Assembly (NCBI RefSeq): GCF_004114935.1
Contig: NZ_CP022221.1
Location: 9,135,001 to 9,199,000, forward strand
Direction: 5' to 3'
DNA: 64,000 nucleotides
DNA from: Bradyrhizobium zhanjiangense
Lineage (GTDB): Bacteria > Pseudomonadota > Alphaproteobacteria > Rhizobiales > Xanthobacteraceae
A program made the position numbers and the translations under genes. The number at the start of each line of letters is the position of its first letter. Positions within the stretch are counted from its first letter, which is position 1. A model generated the notes under the pieces. That model was not told the DNA's origin. It worked only from the letters and a program-made list of their open reading frames with translations, and ran no database searches. Shown here in pieces: positions 8,185 through 16,463 of the stretch.

Positions 8185-8598
8185 TCACGAATTTTGCGCG
8201 GCCTTGGCAGCGCGCTCGCGCTCGACGCGTTCCGTCACGTCGCGCGCCATCGCCACCGATCCCTGCACCGCTCCAGCGGCATCGCGCACCAGCGCGAAGG
8301 TCATCTCGATGTAGAGCTTGCGTCCGCTCTTGTGCAACGCGCGTGTCAGCGTCGGACGCCCTGCAAGCTTCATCGTGCCGCTGGAAAGCGCAGCCTCGAA
8401 ACCCTTCCAGTGCGCGGCGCGCAGATGCTCGGGAATGATCAGATCGAGATTTTGACCCAGCGCTTCCCCGGCGGAGAAGCCGAACAGGGCGGTCGATGCC
8501 CGATTCCAACGCGTGATCGTGCCGGAGCGATCCGAATAGATCAGCGCGTCCGCGACGTCTTCGATGATGTTTGCGTCGAGTTCGGATTGATCGGTCAT
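8185..8598 (-). CDS. single PAS-domain protein
   Basis: A 137-residue protein consisting almost wholly of one PAS domain: DALIYSDRSGTITRWNRAS (PAS core start), FGFSAGEALGQNLDLIIPE and a PAC-like tail GSVAMARDVTERVERERAA. No kinase, GGDEF or HTH output domain is present, so it would act as a sensory adaptor or by dimerising with another PAS protein. The likely ligand (haem, flavin or small molecule) cannot be told. It lies beside an 87-bp palindromic repeat. Confidence 0.82.
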   Translation of the reverse strand: MTDQSELDANIIEDVADALIYSDRSGTITRWNRASTALFGFSAGEALGQNLDLIIPEHLRAAHWKGFEAALSSGTMKLAGRPTLTRALHKSGRKLYIEMTFALVRDAAGAVQGSVAMARDVTERVERERAAKAAQNS

Positions 8599-8609
8599 GC
8601 CAACACCTT

Positions 8610-8696
8610 GTAGCCCGGATGGAGCGCAGCGTAATCCGGGATTGGTGCCACAAGCGAGAGAACTCCCGGATTACGCTTGCGCTCCATCCGGGCTAC
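8610..8696. repeat. long inverted repeat (GTAGCCCGGATGGAGC type)
   Basis: GTAGCCCGGATGGAGCGCAG at the left is mirrored by TTGCGCTCCATCCGGGCTAC at the right, and GTAATCCGGGA pairs with TCCCGGATTAC inside. The whole 87 bp could form one long imperfect hairpin. It fills the gap between the PAS gene and dcd, both on the minus strand. Confidence 0.75.
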
Positions 8697-8705
8697 AGGA
8701 TCGGG

Positions 8706-9812
8706 CTACACCCGAAAATGCTTCGATAGTTTGAGGCCCTGCGCCTGGTAGTTGGAGCCGATGCGCTGGCCGTACATGGCGTCGGGGCGTGCCAGCATCT
8801 TCTCGTAGACGAGGCGGCCGACGATCTGGCCGTGTTCGAGAATGAACGGCACTTCGCGCGAGCGCACCTCCAGCACGGCGCGCGCGCCTTGCCCGCCGGC
8901 ACCGGCATAGCCGAAACCGGGATCGAAAAATCCGGCATAGTGCACGCGGAATTCGCCGACCAGGGGATCGAACGGCACCATCTCGGCGGCGTAGTCGGGC
9001 GGGACCTGCACAGCTTCCTTGGAGGCGAGGATGTAGAACTCTCCGGGATCGAGGATCAGGCTGCCGTCGGGACGGGCCGAGATCGGCTCCCAAAAATCTT
9101 CCACTGCATAGCCGGAGCGGCGATCGACGTCGACGACGCCGGTGTGGCGCTTGGCGCGGTAACCGACGAAGCCGTTCGCTTTCTCACCCGACAGGTCGAC
9201 GGAGACGGCGACGCCGCCGGAGAGATCGGCATCGTCGATGTCGACCAGGCGCTCGGTGGCATGCAGCGCATCGAGCTCGTCGGCATTGAGGATGGCGTCG
9301 CCGGTGCGGAAGCGCACCTGCGACAGGCGTGAGCCCTCGCGCACCAGCACCGGAAACGTCTTCGGACTGATCTCGGCATAGAGCGGGCCGTGATAGCCGG
9401 CGCCGATCATGTCGAAGCGTCGGGTACCATCGGCGATCACGCGGGTGAAGACGTCGAGCCGGCCGGTCGAGCTCTTGGGGTTCGCGGCCGCGACGATCTC
9501 CGGCGGCAGCGCGAGGCTTTCCAGCAGCGGCACGATGTAGACGCAATTGGTCTCCAGCACCGCGCCGTCAGCCAGGCTGAACTCGTGCAGCTTCAATTCG
9601 TCGATGCGCTCGGCGACGGTGGCGCCGGGACCGGGCAGGAAGCTGGCGCGGACGCGATAGGCGATGTCGCCGAGGCGCAAATCGAGGCTCGCCGGCTGGA
9701 TCTGGCTCTCGACGAAGTCGTACGCGGGCAGGATGAGCCCCGCCTCCGCCATCGCCGCGATCATGCGGTCGGGCAGGATACCATTGGCGTCGGCAGCGAC
9801 CGTGAACGTCAA
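8706..9812 (-). CDS. dcd: 2'-deoxycytidine 5'-triphosphate deaminase, long bidomain form
   Basis: A 368-residue protein with two dUTPase-like/DCD modules, about twice the length of E. coli Dcd. The first half has QPASLDLRLGDIAYRVRASF and NPKSSTGRLDVFTRV; PKSSTGRLD is the nucleotide-binding motif. The second half has FILEHGQIVGRLVYEKM and a C-terminal QAQGLKLSKHF. The family converts dCTP to dUTP in thymidylate supply. TTG 9812 is proposed because GAGG lies about 9 nt upstream and the family begins near here; an ATG at 9905 gives a longer form that would reach close to the divergent riboswitch. Function is secure, start uncertain. Confidence 0.82.
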   Translation of the reverse strand: MTFTVAADANGILPDRMIAAMAEAGLILPAYDFVESQIQPASLDLRLGDIAYRVRASFLPGPGATVAERIDELKLHEFSLADGAVLETNCVYIVPLLESLALPPEIVAAANPKSSTGRLDVFTRVIADGTRRFDMIGAGYHGPLYAEISPKTFPVLVREGSRLSQVRFRTGDAILNADELDALHATERLVDIDDADLSGGVAVSVDLSGEKANGFVGYRAKRHTGVVDVDRRSGYAVEDFWEPISARPDGSLILDPGEFYILASKEAVQVPPDYAAEMVPFDPLVGEFRVHYAGFFDPGFGYAGAGGQGARAVLEVRSREVPFILEHGQIVGRLVYEKMLARPDAMYGQRIGSNYQAQGLKLSKHFRV

Positions 9813-9928
9813 CCGGGGATCCTCAGCAAGGGGCAACGCATCCCGATATACGGGAAATACTAGCCTTTTACGGCTATCCGATGGACGCCTTGACGGAAAG
9901 GGCATTGCGGAATATGAGCATCACTTAT

Positions 9929-9991
9929 CCCGTGGTGATTTGAGCCGGCCGGCTTGCAGCCACGTTAAATAAGTCGCTAAACAGGCCGGGG
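9929..9991 (+). ncRNA. SAM-II riboswitch aptamer upstream of metZ
   Basis: The stretch fits the SAM-II (metA element) pattern known upstream of alphaproteobacterial methionine genes. CGTGG (9931-9935) pairs with CCACG (9960-9964) as P1; TGATTTGAGCC follows; TTGCAGCCACGTTAAATAAG and TCGCTAAACAGG are near-consensus. The H-type pseudoknot is made by CCGGCC (9945-9950) with GGCCGG (9984-9989). The next gene is metZ, the classic SAM-II target. The assignment was made by eye from the remembered consensus. Confidence 0.88.
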
Positions 9992-10003
9992 ACCTCTGTG
10001 ATC

Positions 10004-10036
10004 CCGGCCCGTGGAGATATCCAGGCCGGTTTTTTT
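10004..10036 (+). terminator. SAM-dependent intrinsic terminator in the metZ leader
   Basis: CCGGCC (10004-10009) pairs with GGCCGG (10024-10029), with TGGA/TCCA inside the loop, followed by seven T (10030-10036): a textbook intrinsic terminator 38 bp before metZ. Its left arm can alternatively pair, as CCCGGCC (10003-10009), with GGCCGGG (9984-9990), which is also the pseudoknot strand of the aptamer. SAM binding should hold 9984-9989 in the aptamer, releasing the terminator. Confidence 0.85.
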
Positions 10037-10074
10037 GTGACCGTTCTCGTTCGACGGTCATGTCGGAGGGTCTT

Positions 10075-11262
10075 ATGTCGAAGTCGCCTGCCACCTACCG
10101 TCCCGAAACCCGCCTGGTCCATTCCGGGACCCTGCGCTCGCAATATGGCGAGACGTCGGAGGCGCTGTTCCTGACGCAAGGGTATGTCTACAACAGCGCC
10201 GAGGAGTGCGAGGCGCGGTTCAAGGGCGAGGATCCCGGCTTCATCTATTCGCGCTACTCCAATCCGACCATCGCGATGTTCGAGCGCCGCATGATCGAGC
10301 TCGAAGGCGCCGAGGCGGCCCGCTCGGCGGCAACCGGCATGGCGGCGGTGACGACCGCGATCCTGGCGCCGCTGAAGGCGGGCGACCATGTGGTGGCTTC
10401 GCGGGCGCTGTTCGGCTCATGTCTCTATGTGGTGCAGGATTTGCTGCCGCGCTACGGCATCGAGACCACGCTGGTCGACGGGCTCGATCTCGACCAGTGG
10501 CAGCGGGCGCTCAAGCCCAACACCAAGACGTTCTTCCTGGAGAGTCCGACCAACCCGACGTTGGATGTGCTCGACATCCCCGGCATTGCCGAGATCGCGC
10601 ACAAGGGCGGCGCGCGGCTCGTGGTCGACAACGTGTTCGCAACGCCGATCTGGCAGAGCCCGCTCGCGCTCGGGGCCGACGTCGTGGTCTATTCGGCGAC
10701 CAAGCACATCGACGGCCAGGGCCGGTGTCTGGGCGGCATCATCCTGTCCTCGGAAGCCTTCATCGCCGAGCACATCCACAATTTCATGCGCCAGACCGGC
10801 CCGTCGATCTCGCCGTTCAACGCCTGGGTCCTGCTCAAGGGCCTTGAGACATTGGGCGTTCGCGTGCGCGCGCAGACCGACACCGCGGCGTGCATTGCCG
10901 AGGTGCTGGCCAGCCATCCGAAGATTTCGCGGCTGGTCTATCCCGGCCGCGCCGATCATCCGCAGGCAGCCCTGGTGAAGAAGCAGATGCGCGGCGGCTC
11001 GACGCTGGTCGGCTTCGAGGTCAAGGGCGGCAAGCAGGCCGCGTTCCGCGTGCTAAATGAATTGAAGCTGGCGAAGATCTCCAACAATCTCGGCGATGCC
11101 AAGAGTCTCGTCACGCATCCGGCGACCACGACGCATCAGCGTTTGAAGCCGGAAGACCGCGCCGCGCTCGGCATCAGCGAGGGCTTCATCCGCTTCTCCG
11201 CCGGGCTCGAGCATGCGGACGATCTGATCGAGGATCTCACCGCGGCGCTGGAGAAGGCGTGA
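10075..11262 (+). CDS. metZ: O-succinylhomoserine sulfhydrylase
   Basis: A 395-residue PLP enzyme of the Cys/Met-metabolism (gamma) family. It makes homocysteine from O-succinylhomoserine and sulfide in methionine synthesis. The PLP lysine lies in VVVYSATKHIDGQGR, a form characteristic of MetZ. Other family blocks are FIYSRYSNPTIAMFE, SAATGMAAVTTA, LESPTNPTLDVLDI and the C-terminal IRFSAGLEHADDLIEDL. The start at 10075 is 4 nt after GGAGGG; an upstream in-frame ATG at 10060 lacks a ribosome site. Expression is expected to be turned off by SAM through the SAM-II riboswitch and terminator in its leader. Cytoplasmic. Confidence 0.95.
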   Translation: MSKSPATYRPETRLVHSGTLRSQYGETSEALFLTQGYVYNSAEECEARFKGEDPGFIYSRYSNPTIAMFERRMIELEGAEAARSAATGMAAVTTAILAPLKAGDHVVASRALFGSCLYVVQDLLPRYGIETTLVDGLDLDQWQRALKPNTKTFFLESPTNPTLDVLDIPGIAEIAHKGGARLVVDNVFATPIWQSPLALGADVVVYSATKHIDGQGRCLGGIILSSEAFIAEHIHNFMRQTGPSISPFNAWVLLKGLETLGVRVRAQTDTAACIAEVLASHPKISRLVYPGRADHPQAALVKKQMRGGSTLVGFEVKGGKQAAFRVLNELKLAKISNNLGDAKSLVTHPATTTHQRLKPEDRAALGISEGFIRFSAGLEHADDLIEDLTAALEKA

Positions 11263-11283
11263 GCGAGCCAAAGGCTCGGACTC

Positions 11284-11380
11284 GTAGGGTGGGCAAAGCG
11301 AAGCGTGCCCACCATTCACGATCACACTGCCGATAGATGGTGGGCACGGCGCGCGAAGAGCGCGCCTTTGCCCACCCTAC
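11284..11380. repeat. palindromic repeat family A, copy 2
   Basis: GTAGGGTGGGCAAAGCGAAG at the left is mirrored by TTTGCCCACCCTAC at the right, with GTGCCCACCA/TGGTGGGCAC inside. It occupies nearly the whole gap between metZ and the convergent SGNH gene, so it may also act as a transcription barrier. Confidence 0.8.
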
Positions 11381-11391
11381 GGCATTTATAC

Positions 11392-12384
11392 CTACATCGG
11401 CCGATACGCGCGCACGTCGGCCGGCACGTTCACACCCAGCTTGATCTGGCCGACGGAGTGGATGATGTCGTCGCCGAGGAGCTGGGCGAAGCAGGCATAG
11501 CCCCAATCGTTCATGTGCAGACCGTCGGCGATGACGAAGCCCTCGACCGGGATCGCCTGCTTCTCGTGCCACTCGCGCATCACCTCGAAGCGCGGGAAGA
11601 TGCCGACGTGACGGAGCTCGGCGACCTTGCCGAGCAGCTTCACCATCTTGCCGGCGCTCTCGGCGCGCTGGTTGACCGCCGGCGAATATTGCGGATCGAC
11701 CAGCACGATGTCGGCGCCGCCCGCAGCCTGGATGCGGGAGATGCCGTCCTCGACCATCTTTGCGGTCTCGCCGGGATCGAGGTTGCGCAGCACGGCGTTG
11801 GTGCCGACCTGCCAGATCACCATATCCGGATGCACGTCGATCACCTGCGTCTGAAGGCGCTTCATCATCTCGGGCGCATCCTCGCCACCAACGCCGGCAT
11901 TGACGACGGTGATGTCGGCAGTCGGATAATGCCGGCGCAGCTGTGCGGCGAGGCGGTTCGGATAATTGAACTCCGGCGAACTCGCACCGAATCCTGCTGT
12001 CGAAGACGAGCCGAACGCGACGATGACGACGGGCTGGCCGGCGACGAGCTTGCTTGCGACATGCGGCAGCGTGCCCATCGCCTTCGAGCCGCCCTTCGGC
12101 GGCAGGCAGGGCACGCGGCTGAAGATGTCGCCGGCGGACTTTGCGACCTCCTTCACCTTGTCGATGGCGCGCGCGGTGATGCCGCGCCGGTCGGGGGACG
12201 TCGCGGCGACAGTGGTTTGGGAGGACGGGGCGGAAGCGGGATCAGCCGGCTGCGCGGGCGCGGGCGTCGCCTGTGCGGCTTGCGTCTGCGCGCGCAGCTG
12301 CGAAGCGGGTGCCAGCACCAGCAGCATTGCTGCTGCGGGCGCAGCCAGCCATGACGTCAGACAAAAAGGGCGGAGAGAACTCAT
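11392..12384 (-). CDS. periplasmic SGNH/GDSL-family hydrolase
   Basis: A 330-residue exported esterase-like protein: signal peptide (hydrophobic core AAPAAAMLLVLAPASQLRA), an Ala/Pro/Gln-rich linker, then an SGNH domain from about residue 115. Block I is AFGSSSTAG with the nucleophile Ser127, block II NAGVGGED (Gly), block III QVGTNA with Asn196, and block V ADGLHMND with Asp287 and His290, so all four catalytic blocks are present. It is last in an operon after a degenerate paralog and opgC. The OpgC context suggests acyl-group handling on a periplasmic glycan; that is inference. Confidence 0.85.
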   Translation of the reverse strand: MSSLRPFCLTSWLAAPAAAMLLVLAPASQLRAQTQAAQATPAPAQPADPASAPSSQTTVAATSPDRRGITARAIDKVKEVAKSAGDIFSRVPCLPPKGGSKAMGTLPHVASKLVAGQPVVIVAFGSSSTAGFGASSPEFNYPNRLAAQLRRHYPTADITVVNAGVGGEDAPEMMKRLQTQVIDVHPDMVIWQVGTNAVLRNLDPGETAKMVEDGISRIQAAGGADIVLVDPQYSPAVNQRAESAGKMVKLLGKVAELRHVGIFPRFEVMREWHEKQAIPVEGFVIADGLHMNDWGYACFAQLLGDDIIHSVGQIKLGVNVPADVRAYRPM

Positions 12385-12396
12385 TAACGCTAGACC

Positions 12397-13176
12397 TCAA
12401 TTTTGCTGCTGGGCCGGCTCCAGATGGGCAGCGTCGATCACGAATTGTGCCAACGCCCGGCCGAGGCAATCATGAACCTGTTTCGCCAGCTCAGGCCCGC
12501 GGGACGGGTTGAACAGGTCGAACTGGCCCTGATCATTCCACTGTCGCATGATCGCGAAACGGTCGAACAGCGGGATGTCGTGCTCCTGCGCCACCACGCG
12601 CATATTATCGAGAAAAGGCTGCGCCGCGATCATGGTTTCGGTACGCGGGCTGTACTGCAAATTCATCAAGACGACGTCAGCCCCTGTCTTTTGCAACGCA
12701 GTAACCCCTTCGGTTACTGCGCTGCGAAATTCGTCGGGATCGATGGATCGGATAGCATCCACGGTCCCGGTCTGCCAGATGACCAAAGTAGGCGTTTTTG
12801 CTTCCATCAGCTTAACGAAGGTGGCGGCGGTCTCCTGTGCCGTCCTCTTGCTCTGTATTTCTACGGAGACGTGCACCGCTTCCGAGGGCGGCAGCTTGTC
12901 CTTGAGGCTCACCTCCATGCGCGCCGGATATGAGCTGCTCTCCGAGGAAGGAATCGTGGTCGAGCGGCTGCCGATGACCAGAATCTCGAGCGGCTTGCCG
13001 GCCTTGACGGCGTCGGCGACCTTGGGAAGCCGGCTTTCGCTGGTGAGCAGATAGGGCGGCAATTCGCAGGCCGCGGGCGCGGCCGGAGCAGCAGACGCAC
13101 CATCGCCCGCGCGCGCCATGGGCGCGGCGAGACCACCGCATAGCAGGATCAGGCTCAGGAGAACCTTCGCCTTCAT
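12397..13176 (-). CDS. SGNH-like exported paralog lacking catalytic residues
   Basis: A 259-residue exported protein (signal peptide to about residue 23, ARA-GD). It is collinear with the next gene: LVIWQTGT against MVIWQVGT, and MNLQYSPRTETM against VDPQYSPAVNQR. The catalytic positions are altered: block I reads IGSRSTT, so Arg71 aligns with the nucleophile Ser; block II NAGVGGED is replaced by EIQSKRTAQ; block III Asn is Val139; the C-terminal Asp-x-x-His block is absent (FNPSRGPELAKQ). This suggests a non-catalytic binding or partner protein. It starts within the opgC stop (TGATG overlap) and ends 12 bp before the intact paralog. Confidence 0.75.
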   Translation of the reverse strand: MKAKVLLSLILLCGGLAAPMARAGDGASAAPAAPAACELPPYLLTSESRLPKVADAVKAGKPLEILVIGSRSTTIPSSESSSYPARMEVSLKDKLPPSEAVHVSVEIQSKRTAQETAATFVKLMEAKTPTLVIWQTGTVDAIRSIDPDEFRSAVTEGVTALQKTGADVVLMNLQYSPRTETMIAAQPFLDNMRVVAQEHDIPLFDRFAIMRQWNDQGQFDLFNPSRGPELAKQVHDCLGRALAQFVIDAAHLEPAQQQN

Positions 13177-14432
13177 CAGCCCCCTCCCGCCAGATCGGCG
13201 TTGCCGACGGCGTTTTTGGTTTTCGCACCGCTCTTGTCAGCCACGCTCTTGTACCACGAAATGACCCAGGCCACCCCCCACATGATCAGGATTCCGGAGA
13301 GACTAATCAACGCATGCATGGCTGCGCCGCCGGAGACCTCGGCCAGGATGAAATGGCCGGCGAAGGCCAGGAAGACGCCGAGACAGAAGATCTCGAGGGA
13401 ATGCTGCCCACACAGGATCAGCGGCCGCAGCCAGCGCGATTTCAAACCCGGCCAGGTCCGCGGCAGGAAGCGCACGGTGAGCGCGGCCAGCGCCAGGAAA
13501 TGGGTGAAGCGCAGCACGTCGAGATCGGTCTTGTCGATCGGATACATCCACTGTTCGATGCGCTTCGGCATGAGGTGACCGAGCTGCGGCACGTACCAGG
13601 TCAGCGTCACGTAGAACGCTGCGACCAGATAGGCGATCGCAATCCACATCGTCACCGGTGAGGCCAGAATGCGCGACATGCGTCGCGCACCTCCGAGCGC
13701 ACACCATGCACCGAAGACGAAAAGCAATTGCCAGGCCAGCGGATTGAACGCCCAGAAGCCGTTCGGATAGGCCGAAAAGTAGAGGTCATATTCCCAGGTC
13801 ACCGCGTAGAGCACGACCGAGAGGCCGAGCGTGACGTCGGGCTTCCACTTCATCGACCACAGGATCAACGGCAGCGCCAGCATCAGCACGATGTAGAGCG
13901 GCAGCACGTCCATGTTGACGGGCCGGAAGCGCAGCAGCAACGCCTGCACGATGGTGACGTCGGGCTGCTTGAGGAAATCCATGATGCCCATCTCTTCGGT
14001 GTAGAGCGGGTTTTCGAAGCTGGTCGCCACATAGGAAATCTCGGCGAGGAAGATCGTGAACAAGAAGACGTGGGCGACGTAGATCTGCCAGACGCGCCGC
14101 AGGATGCGCGCGGTGGCGATGACGACGCCGTTCTCCAGCATCGCCCGCCCGTAGACGAAGGCGGCGGTGTAGCCTGAGATGAAGATGAAGATCTCGGTGG
14201 CGTCGCTGAAGCCGTAATTGCGGATGGTGAACCAGGTCAGCAGGCTGGTTGGCAGATGGTCGATGAAGATCAGCCACAGCGCCAGCCCGCGGAACAGATC
14301 GAGCCGGAGCTCGCGCTCGCCGATGGCCGGCAGCGTGATGGCCGGCGCGGCGGCCCGCGGCTTGGTGCCTGCGGGTTTGGCACCCGCGGTTCCCGCGATC
14401 GTCGATCCCGTCACTTGGTCGGCAATGGTCAT
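13176..14432 (-). CDS. opgC: OpgC-domain membrane protein (acyltransferase-3-like)
   Basis: A 418-residue inner-membrane protein with about ten hydrophobic segments. The start of the domain, RELRLDLFRGLALWLIFIDH, and GFSDATEIFIFISGYTAAFVYG are hallmark OpgC sequences; the His in FIDH and the Asp in LDLFRG are the expected active region. In other proteobacteria OpgC succinylates periplasmic osmoregulated glucans. The start at 14432 is proposed because the coding similarity begins here; extension to 15050 would overlap divergent apaG. The two SGNH proteins follow in one operon, which suggests that this system adds and edits acyl groups on a cell-envelope glucan. Confidence 0.85.
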   Translation of the reverse strand: MTIADQVTGSTIAGTAGAKPAGTKPRAAAPAITLPAIGERELRLDLFRGLALWLIFIDHLPTSLLTWFTIRNYGFSDATEIFIFISGYTAAFVYGRAMLENGVVIATARILRRVWQIYVAHVFLFTIFLAEISYVATSFENPLYTEEMGIMDFLKQPDVTIVQALLLRFRPVNMDVLPLYIVLMLALPLILWSMKWKPDVTLGLSVVLYAVTWEYDLYFSAYPNGFWAFNPLAWQLLFVFGAWCALGGARRMSRILASPVTMWIAIAYLVAAFYVTLTWYVPQLGHLMPKRIEQWMYPIDKTDLDVLRFTHFLALAALTVRFLPRTWPGLKSRWLRPLILCGQHSLEIFCLGVFLAFAGHFILAEVSGGAAMHALISLSGILIMWGVAWVISWYKSVADKSGAKTKNAVGNADLAGGG

Positions 14433-14627
14433 CGGGGGCCAAAACCCTTCCGCAAATCGCGACGTGCAATGGAGTTTACCGGTCCGGCCGTCGTCTCGCA
14501 AAGCGGCCAGATCACATAAGGGTGTCTTCCCTTGGGGGAGTCCTTCCCCGCGAATTCTGGCGGGACGATGTCGCCAAAGCCGCCTCCAGGGTTTGGTTCC
14601 CCGGGCGGATTTCGGTATGATGGCATC

Positions 14628-15020
14628 ATGTACCGCGCCGTGACCCGCCAGATCGAAGTGACCGTCGAGCCGAACTTTGTTCCGGAGCAGTCGTCGGCCG
14701 ACCGCTCCCGCTATTTCTGGTCCTACACCATCGTCATCACCAATTCCGGCGACGAGACCGTGCAGCTGAAGACGCGGCACTGGATCATCACCGATGCCTC
14801 CGGCCGCCAGCAGGAGGTGAAGGGCGAGGGCGTCGTCGGCGAGCAGCCGATCCTGGCTCCCGGCGAGCGCTTCGAATATACCTCCGGCGTACCGCTCACG
14901 ACCGCCTCCGGCTTCATGACCGGCCGCTACCAGATGGTCAGCGAAAGCGGCGAGCGCTTCGAGATCGACGTGCCGACGTTCTCGCTGGACAGCCCGGACT
15001 ACAAGCGGGTGTTGAATTAG
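14628..15020 (+). CDS. apaG: ApaG-domain protein
   Basis: A 130-residue beta-sandwich protein of the ApaG family, beginning MYRAVTRQIEVTVEPNFVPE and containing FWSYTIVITNSGDETVQL, LKTRHWIITDASG and GEGVVGEQPILAPGERFEYTSG, all very typical. ApaG is linked to Co2+/Mg2+ resistance and Ap4A levels in enterics; its biochemical role is unsettled. It is divergent from opgC, about 195 bp apart. In many relatives apaG lies next to metZ; here the OpgC/SGNH operon stands between them. Confidence 0.93.
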   Translation: MYRAVTRQIEVTVEPNFVPEQSSADRSRYFWSYTIVITNSGDETVQLKTRHWIITDASGRQQEVKGEGVVGEQPILAPGERFEYTSGVPLTTASGFMTGRYQMVSESGERFEIDVPTFSLDSPDYKRVLN

Positions 15021-15214
15021 GGGCGGTGCGGCGACGCCCACCGCTGTCATGCCCCGCCACCGGGTCTCGCCTTCGGCGAGCCCGATGACAGGCTCCGGCG
15101 AGTACGCCGCGGCCTATCGGTTCAATCAGCGCCGTCTCAGAGTACTGGATCGCCCGGTCAGGTGTTCAGGCCGGGCGATGACAGCGAGAATGAGGCGCGA
15201 GCGTGCCCCAAACT

Positions 15215-15302
15215 CGTCATTGCGAGGAGCCCTTGCGACGAAGCAATCCAGACTGACACCGCGGATGCATTTCTGGATTGCTTCGCTGCGCTCGCAATGA
15301 CG
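15215..15302. repeat. palindromic repeat family B, copy 1
   Basis: CGTCATTGCGAGGAGCCCTT at the left is mirrored by GCGCTCGCAATGACG at the right, with AAGCAATCCAGA/TCTGGATTGCTT inside. The region from the apaG stop (15,020) to hslO (15,315) also holds a shorter inverted repeat (TGTCATGCCCCGCC, CGGGCGATGACA) at about 15,045-15,182. No gene was seen in it. Confidence 0.75.
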
Positions 15303-15314
15303 GGAAATGGAGGC

Positions 15315-16322
15315 CTACGCGTTCTCCACGCCCGCCTCGTGCGGCGTGAACTGGTAGACCGACGAGCAGAACTCGCAGGTCACCACGACCTTGTCGTCCT
15401 TGACCATCGCGGCGCGATCGTCGGACGAGAAGCTCTTCAGCATGGACGCCACCGCATCGCGCGAGCAGGAGCATTGTGCCTTCAGGACCTGTGGATTGAA
15501 CACGCGCACGCCGCGCTCGTGAAACAGGCGGAACAGCAGCCGCTCACCGGACAGCTCGGGATCGATCAGCTCGACGTCCTCGACGGTCTCGATCAACGAG
15601 CGCGCCTCGACCCAGGCGTCGTCTTCCGCGACGCTGTGCACCTCGGTGCCTTCGGGCGCGTTGCCGGGATGCAAATCGGCCTGCCGCGCGCGCTCCGGCG
15701 CCTTCGGCAAAAACTGCATCAGCATGCCGCCGGCGCGCCAGCGATGCTTGCCGCCATCGCTACTGCGCCATTCCTCGCCGACCGCGAGGCGCACGCGCGT
15801 CGGGATCTGCTCGGAGCGCAGGAAATATTCGTGGGCGGCCTCTTCGAGGCCGCCGCCGTCGAGCGCGACCAGGCCCTGGTAACGGCTCATGTCGGGGCCC
15901 TGGTCGATGGTCATGGCGAGATGGCCGCGGCCGAGCAGCGTCCCTGAATCCCTGGCGTCACCGAGGCGCGCAGCATCGAAGCGCGCATAGGCGCGCAGGC
16001 GATCCGGCGCCATGTAGTCGACGACCAGGAACGATACCGGACCGTCGGTCTGGGCTTGAAGGATGAAGCGGCCCTCGAATTTCAGCGCCGAGCCGAGCAA
16101 CGTCGTCAGCACGATGGCCTCGCCGAGCAGCTTGCCGACGGGAGCGGGATAATCGTGCTTGGTGAGGATGTCATCGAGCGCCGGGCCGAGCCGCACCAGG
16201 CGGCCACGCACGTCGAGCGCATCGACCTCGTAGGGCAGCACGGCGTCATCGATCGGAACTGCTGATGGCGCGCGAACCGGGCCTTCTAGCCCGGTTTTCA
16301 TGTCAGGGGATTGGAAAACCAT
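15315..16322 (-). CDS. hslO: Hsp33 redox-regulated chaperone
   Basis: A 335-residue protein with the Hsp33 N-terminal fold (LVRLGPALDDILTKHDYP, VLTTLLGSALKFEGRFILQ, VDYMAPDRLRAYARFD) and the C-terminal zinc/redox centre made of CSCS near residue 287 and CEFC near 317. Under oxidative and heat stress these cysteines form disulfides, release zinc and activate holdase activity. A second start at 16301 is possible. It follows argF by about 140 bp on the same strand, the usual argD-argF-hslO order of alphaproteobacteria, although a hairpin lies between argF and hslO. Confidence 0.93.
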   Translation of the reverse strand: MVFQSPDMKTGLEGPVRAPSAVPIDDAVLPYEVDALDVRGRLVRLGPALDDILTKHDYPAPVGKLLGEAIVLTTLLGSALKFEGRFILQAQTDGPVSFLVVDYMAPDRLRAYARFDAARLGDARDSGTLLGRGHLAMTIDQGPDMSRYQGLVALDGGGLEEAAHEYFLRSEQIPTRVRLAVGEEWRSSDGGKHRWRAGGMLMQFLPKAPERARQADLHPGNAPEGTEVHSVAEDDAWVEARSLIETVEDVELIDPELSGERLLFRLFHERGVRVFNPQVLKAQCSCSRDAVASMLKSFSSDDRAAMVKDDKVVVTCEFCSSVYQFTPHEAGVENA

Positions 16323-16421
16323 GGCGCTCTATCTGGGGTCGGAGGTGAGGGATTGGAAGGGGTGCGAGGCGGCGTGTTCCGGATGCAGCTATGAGTGCAC
16401 ACGATCCTGCAAATTCGGTGC

Positions 16422-16443
16422 CGTCCTGGCGAAAGCCAGGACG
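16422..16443. terminator. 9-bp hairpin with GAAA tetraloop between argF and hslO
   Basis: CGTCCTGGC (16422-16430), loop GAAA, then GCCAGGACG (16435-16443). A longer copy of the same sequence lies at 32043-32070 after the polysaccharide deacetylase gene. Stable GNRA-capped stems such as this could attenuate transcription or protect mRNA ends; there is no T tract, so a simple intrinsic terminator is not assured. Confidence 0.5.
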
Positions 16444-16463
16444 ACGATCCAGATCCGCCCCGC

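Noticed and set aside
14433..15050. N-terminal extension of OpgC
   Set aside because: The extension is antisense to apaG, lacks family similarity and would bury a divergent promoter. The OpgC domain is complete from 14432.
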